Of a stretch of 64,000 nucleotides of DNA, positions 61,543 to 64,000 are shown piece by piece. The stretch spans positions 186,001-250,000 of the forward strand of contig SPDT01000002.1 in assembly GCA_008477525.1 (NCBI GenBank). The letters run 5' to 3'. Below the pieces are notes generated by a model. That model was not told where the DNA came from and did not search any database. It saw nothing but the letters and a program-made list of their open reading frames with translations. The stretch comes from Hypomyces perniciosus. Its lineage: Eukaryota > Ascomycota > Sordariomycetes > Hypocreales > Hypocreaceae. Positions within the stretch are counted from its first letter, which is position 1; every line of letters starts with the position of its first letter. A program made the position numbers and the translations under genes.

Positions 61543-64000
61543 ATGAACATGAGGGATACATTTCCAGCAACCAAGATACCTCGTCTCGACACTCTTGATG
61601 CGGGAGGCGTCCCGGCAGACAAACTGCAAGAGGCTGCCATAAATGACGCCGGATACAGAACCGTCTCTATCCCTGCTTGGCTCGGGAATGAGGGGGACAA
61701 AGTGCTATCACTTGCGCAGCGCGACCACCAACAACTGCTGCATGGCTTTGCCGGCTTCATTTTGGATTTTACCGGCGACGATGACATATCTTTCGACTTC
61801 CTTGTTCTTCCAGATCAAAATGGACAGCGACCTGGAGAGTCAGGAGTCGCTCGAGCAACCATCTCCAAGGGTCAAGACATTGACACTCTCGCTCAAGGGT
61901 CCGCATCAAGCCCTTATGAACAACTCACTCGTCAAATGAAAGTTGTTTTCGCATCTGGTGGCAGCGACTCCGATTTTGGAATCATCATATCCAAGGATGT
62001 CTCCACACCACACCTCAGCGAAGCCATGACAAATAAGCCTTATGGCTTGGTCATTGACACCTCGAACTGCTTTTGGCGGCTTTCTGAGGACCGCATTCCT
62101 GATGCTTTCGTTGACGCAGTTGTATCTGCATCAATATACTCTATGAGTATGGCAAATGGCTTAGATACCCACGCACAACTGCTCCCTGTTAGCCAGTCCC
62201 TGACATGGAAGGACGGCTTATCCGTATTGAATCATCCGCCTCTCACAACACCACCCGACTTTAGCAGCACACTCGATCTCCAGAGGACGCCTGTCAATCT
62301 GCAGACACATTTGCTACACACTGCCTTTTTAGCAAGAGTTCTTGACCACCCGGATCGCCCAGCCATCGATTTCCTGCGGCCTTCTGGACGCATCAGCTAT
62401 TCGTACAAACAACTCGACGACATGTCAACTGCCTTGGCGAGACGCATTTGTTTGTGTCTAGAGACCCTTCCATACGAGAACAAGCGAAACGTCGCAGCCC
62501 TCTTGACCACATCACCAGAGCTGTATGTGGCTTGGCTGGGTGTTCTCAAGGCTGGCTGTACGTTTTGCCCTCTTCCAGTGGAAGCTCCCACAGAGCTTCT
62601 ATCTTACATGATTGAAGAAACGTCGTCAAGAATTGTCTTGGGTTCGGGTTCCAGTCTTGAAATCATCGTGGCTACTCAAGAGGCATCCTCGACGCCGATT
62701 GGAATTGATCTCCAGGCGTTCATCGAGGAGGACCATACACCCGCTCTACAACAGCCTTGTGAAGCCATACCCATAATGGAGAGCGATTTGGCTTCTATAA
62801 TGCATACAAGCGGGTCTACGGGTAGGCCAAAAGGTGTCCAAATCAGCCATCTCTCTGCCACTTGCGCAATAGTCTCGAATATCGTCTCGGCGCCACAGTC
62901 GTTCAGGCAACAACAGCGTGATATCCGGTGGTTTCAATTCGCAACTCCGACTTTCGATCCTTCAGTAGTGGAGATTTTCATCACATTGTCCATCGGTGGT
63001 ACCATATGTGCTTGCGACAGGACCATGATGCTGACTGACCCGGAAGCAGCCATCGCTGAACTAGGAGCATGTATCACGATGGCAACTCCGAGTATGGCTT
63101 CTCTGCTGCGGCGGGAGAGAGTGCCATGCCTCCGCCATCTATGGACCATTGGTGAAACGCTAAGTCGAAGTGTGGTGAACAATTTTGCTATGGACTCTGC
63201 TTTACAACCGTCGATTAAGCCCGGGAATCTTGTCAACACATATGGCCCAACGGAAGGCTCCATCAACTGTACGATGAACCCTCAAGTGTCATCCAAGCAG
63301 CGAGGTTCAATTATCGGTTATCCAATTCCAAAATGTTCCATTATCATTTTGCATGAAATGGATTACCGGGACGGGCCTGTTCCGTTAGGCTTTCCGGGCG
63401 AGCTGGCGATCGGTGGTCCCCAAGTTAGTGCAGGTTACCTCAACAGGCCAGATCAGAACGCTGCCAACTTCGTGGATATCGAGCCATATGGTAGACTTTA
63501 CCGTACAGGCGACCGCGCAAGACTTGTCGCAGATGAGGATGGTGCTCTCATCGTGGACTTCCTGGGCCGGATCTCTTCTGACCAAATCAAAATAACAGGG
63601 AAGCGCGTTGAATTAGGGGAGATAGAGGCTGCCATGCTTGGCCCTTGTGTTTCAGAGGCTGCCGTAGTAGCCTTGACCTCTTCAGGGTCTGCAGAGGGGA
63701 CTACCACCAGCAATGCTACCCAGCTCATCGCTGTCATCGTACCATGTGAACCTTTCACTAACAATGACATTCTTTTGCAATGTCAGAGCAACGCGGAACG
63801 TTTTCTCCAGCCTCACATGCGGCCCTCGAAATGGTACTTGCTGCCTCGATTACCACGAACCGCCAGCGACAAAATCGACCGAAAAACTCTACAACAATTG
63901 TGCCAATCACCAGAAAAGTCCGACTTAACGCCGCTGGGTCCAGGCAGCCAAGCAGAGGATAGCACGACAAATGAGAGCATGATTGACGAGAAAGTCTTTT
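61543..64000 (+). CDS. sidD: SidD-like siderophore NRPS, N-terminal part (cut by window end)
   Basis: A non-ribosomal peptide synthetase, by context the enzyme that assembles fusarinine-type siderophore from acylated hydroxyornithine. The frame is open from 61,363 to the window edge without a stop. I chose ATG 61,543 because the family-like F-P-A-T-K-I-P-R-L-D follows closely; 61,429, 61,519 and 61,549 are alternatives. About 819 residues are visible. Residues 1 to about 245 form a poorly conserved N-terminal region. Then comes an adenylation domain: A3 H-T-S-G-S-T-G-R-P-K-G (from residue 421), A4 F-D-P-S, A5 N-T-Y-G-P-T-E-G (Y at 567), A6 G-E-L-A-I-G-G, A7 Y-R-T-G-D, A8 G-R-I-S-S-D-Q-I-K-I-T-G-K-R-V-E-L-G-E-I-E, and A10 with the catalytic Lys in S-D-K-I-D-R-K. 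No intron is seen. The thiolation and condensation domains lie beyond the window. Starting with an A domain fits SidD/NPS6. Confidence 0.85.
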   Translation, partial: MNMRDTFPATKIPRLDTLDAGGVPADKLQEAAINDAGYRTVSIPAWLGNEGDKVLSLAQRDHQQLLHGFAGFILDFTGDDDISFDFLVLPDQNGQRPGESGVARATISKGQDIDTLAQGSASSPYEQLTRQMKVVFASGGSDSDFGIIISKDVSTPHLSEAMTNKPYGLVIDTSNCFWRLSEDRIPDAFVDAVVSASIYSMSMANGLDTHAQLLPVSQSLTWKDGLSVLNHPPLTTPPDFSSTLDLQRTPVNLQTHLLHTAFLARVLDHPDRPAIDFLRPSGRISYSYKQLDDMSTALARRICLCLETLPYENKRNVAALLTTSPELYVAWLGVLKAGCTFCPLPVEAPTELLSYMIEETSSRIVLGSGSSLEIIVATQEASSTPIGIDLQAFIEEDHTPALQQPCEAIPIMESDLASIMHTSGSTGRPKGVQISHLSATCAIVSNIVSAPQSFRQQQRDIRWFQFATPTFDPSVVEIFITLSIGGTICACDRTMMLTDPEAAIAELGACITMATPSMASLLRRERVPCLRHLWTIGETLSRSVVNNFAMDSALQPSIKPGNLVNTYGPTEGSINCTMNPQVSSKQRGSIIGYPIPKCSIIILHEMDYRDGPVPLGFPGELAIGGPQVSAGYLNRPDQNAANFVDIEPYGRLYRTGDRARLVADEDGALIVDFLGRISSDQIKITGKRVELGEIEAAMLGPCVSEAAVVALTSSGSAEGTTTSNATQLIAVIVPCEPFTNNDILLQCQSNAERFLQPHMRPSKWYLLPRLPRTASDKIDRKTLQQLCQSPEKSDLTPLGPGSQAEDSTTNESMIDEKVF

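Overview
The window is a piece of a filamentous ascomycete genome (Pezizomycotina). The genes have short 54-67 bp spliceosomal introns, the transposons carry the marks of repeat-induced point mutation (RIP), and the gene set is that of an extracellular siderophore cluster. Eurotiomycetes is my best guess, because SreA-type ATCWGATAA sites and frequent TACGGAGTA words occur between the genes, but this is not proven.

Positions 1 to about 45,365 are an extremely A+T-rich block without host genes. It is not random: it is a set of LTR retrotransposons nested inside one another, and I could reconstruct the order from LTR pairs and target-site duplications (TSDs). An old minus-strand Copia element (373-496 continuing at 38,914-45,155, sharing the LTR 99-372 with a further copy to the left) was hit by Gypsy-A copy 1 (502-38,908; 172-bp LTRs; TSD ATAAC). 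Gypsy-A copy 1 was hit twice: by Gypsy-A copy 2 (5,311-12,012; 172-bp LTRs; TSD ATATC) and by a chromodomain-bearing Gypsy-B (12,700-37,692; TSD CCTAT). Gypsy-B in turn contains a Copia (16,986-24,111; 266-bp LTRs; TSD ATTCT) and a 12-kb minus-strand Gypsy-C (25,357-37,445; 404-bp LTRs). It also contains a roughly 0.5-kb island of normal composition (about 14,570-15,085). The reading frames are full of stops, and in five of the six reverse transcriptases I could find, the YxDD active site has become YxNN.

At about 45.37 kb composition switches abruptly to normal. From 46,870 to about 48,390 lies a broken copy of an AIF/AMID-like FAD/NAD(P) oxidoreductase gene.

From 50.3 kb to the right edge there is a siderophore cluster: a SidF-like hydroxyornithine transacylase (+), a SidI-like mevalonyl-CoA ligase (-), a SitT-like full-size ABC transporter (-) and the first 2.46 kb of a SidD-like NRPS (+), which runs off the window. 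Expected division of labour: SidI activates mevalonate (SidH, not in the window, then dehydrates it), SidF transfers the anhydromevalonyl group onto N5-hydroxyornithine, SidD links the units into fusarinine-type siderophore, and the ABC protein probably moves siderophore or a related compound across a membrane. SidI ends in a canonical SKL peroxisomal signal and SidF in PKL, which fits peroxisomal acyl supply.

Six perfect ATCWGATAA sites, the consensus of the iron-responsive GATA repressor SreA, lie in the three upstream regions of the cluster. Two of these regions share a 17-bp compound form (ATCWGAT-G-ATCWGATAA). The divergent sitT/NRPS promoter also carries a duplicated roughly 102-bp module, each copy with a CCAAT box and a hairpin.
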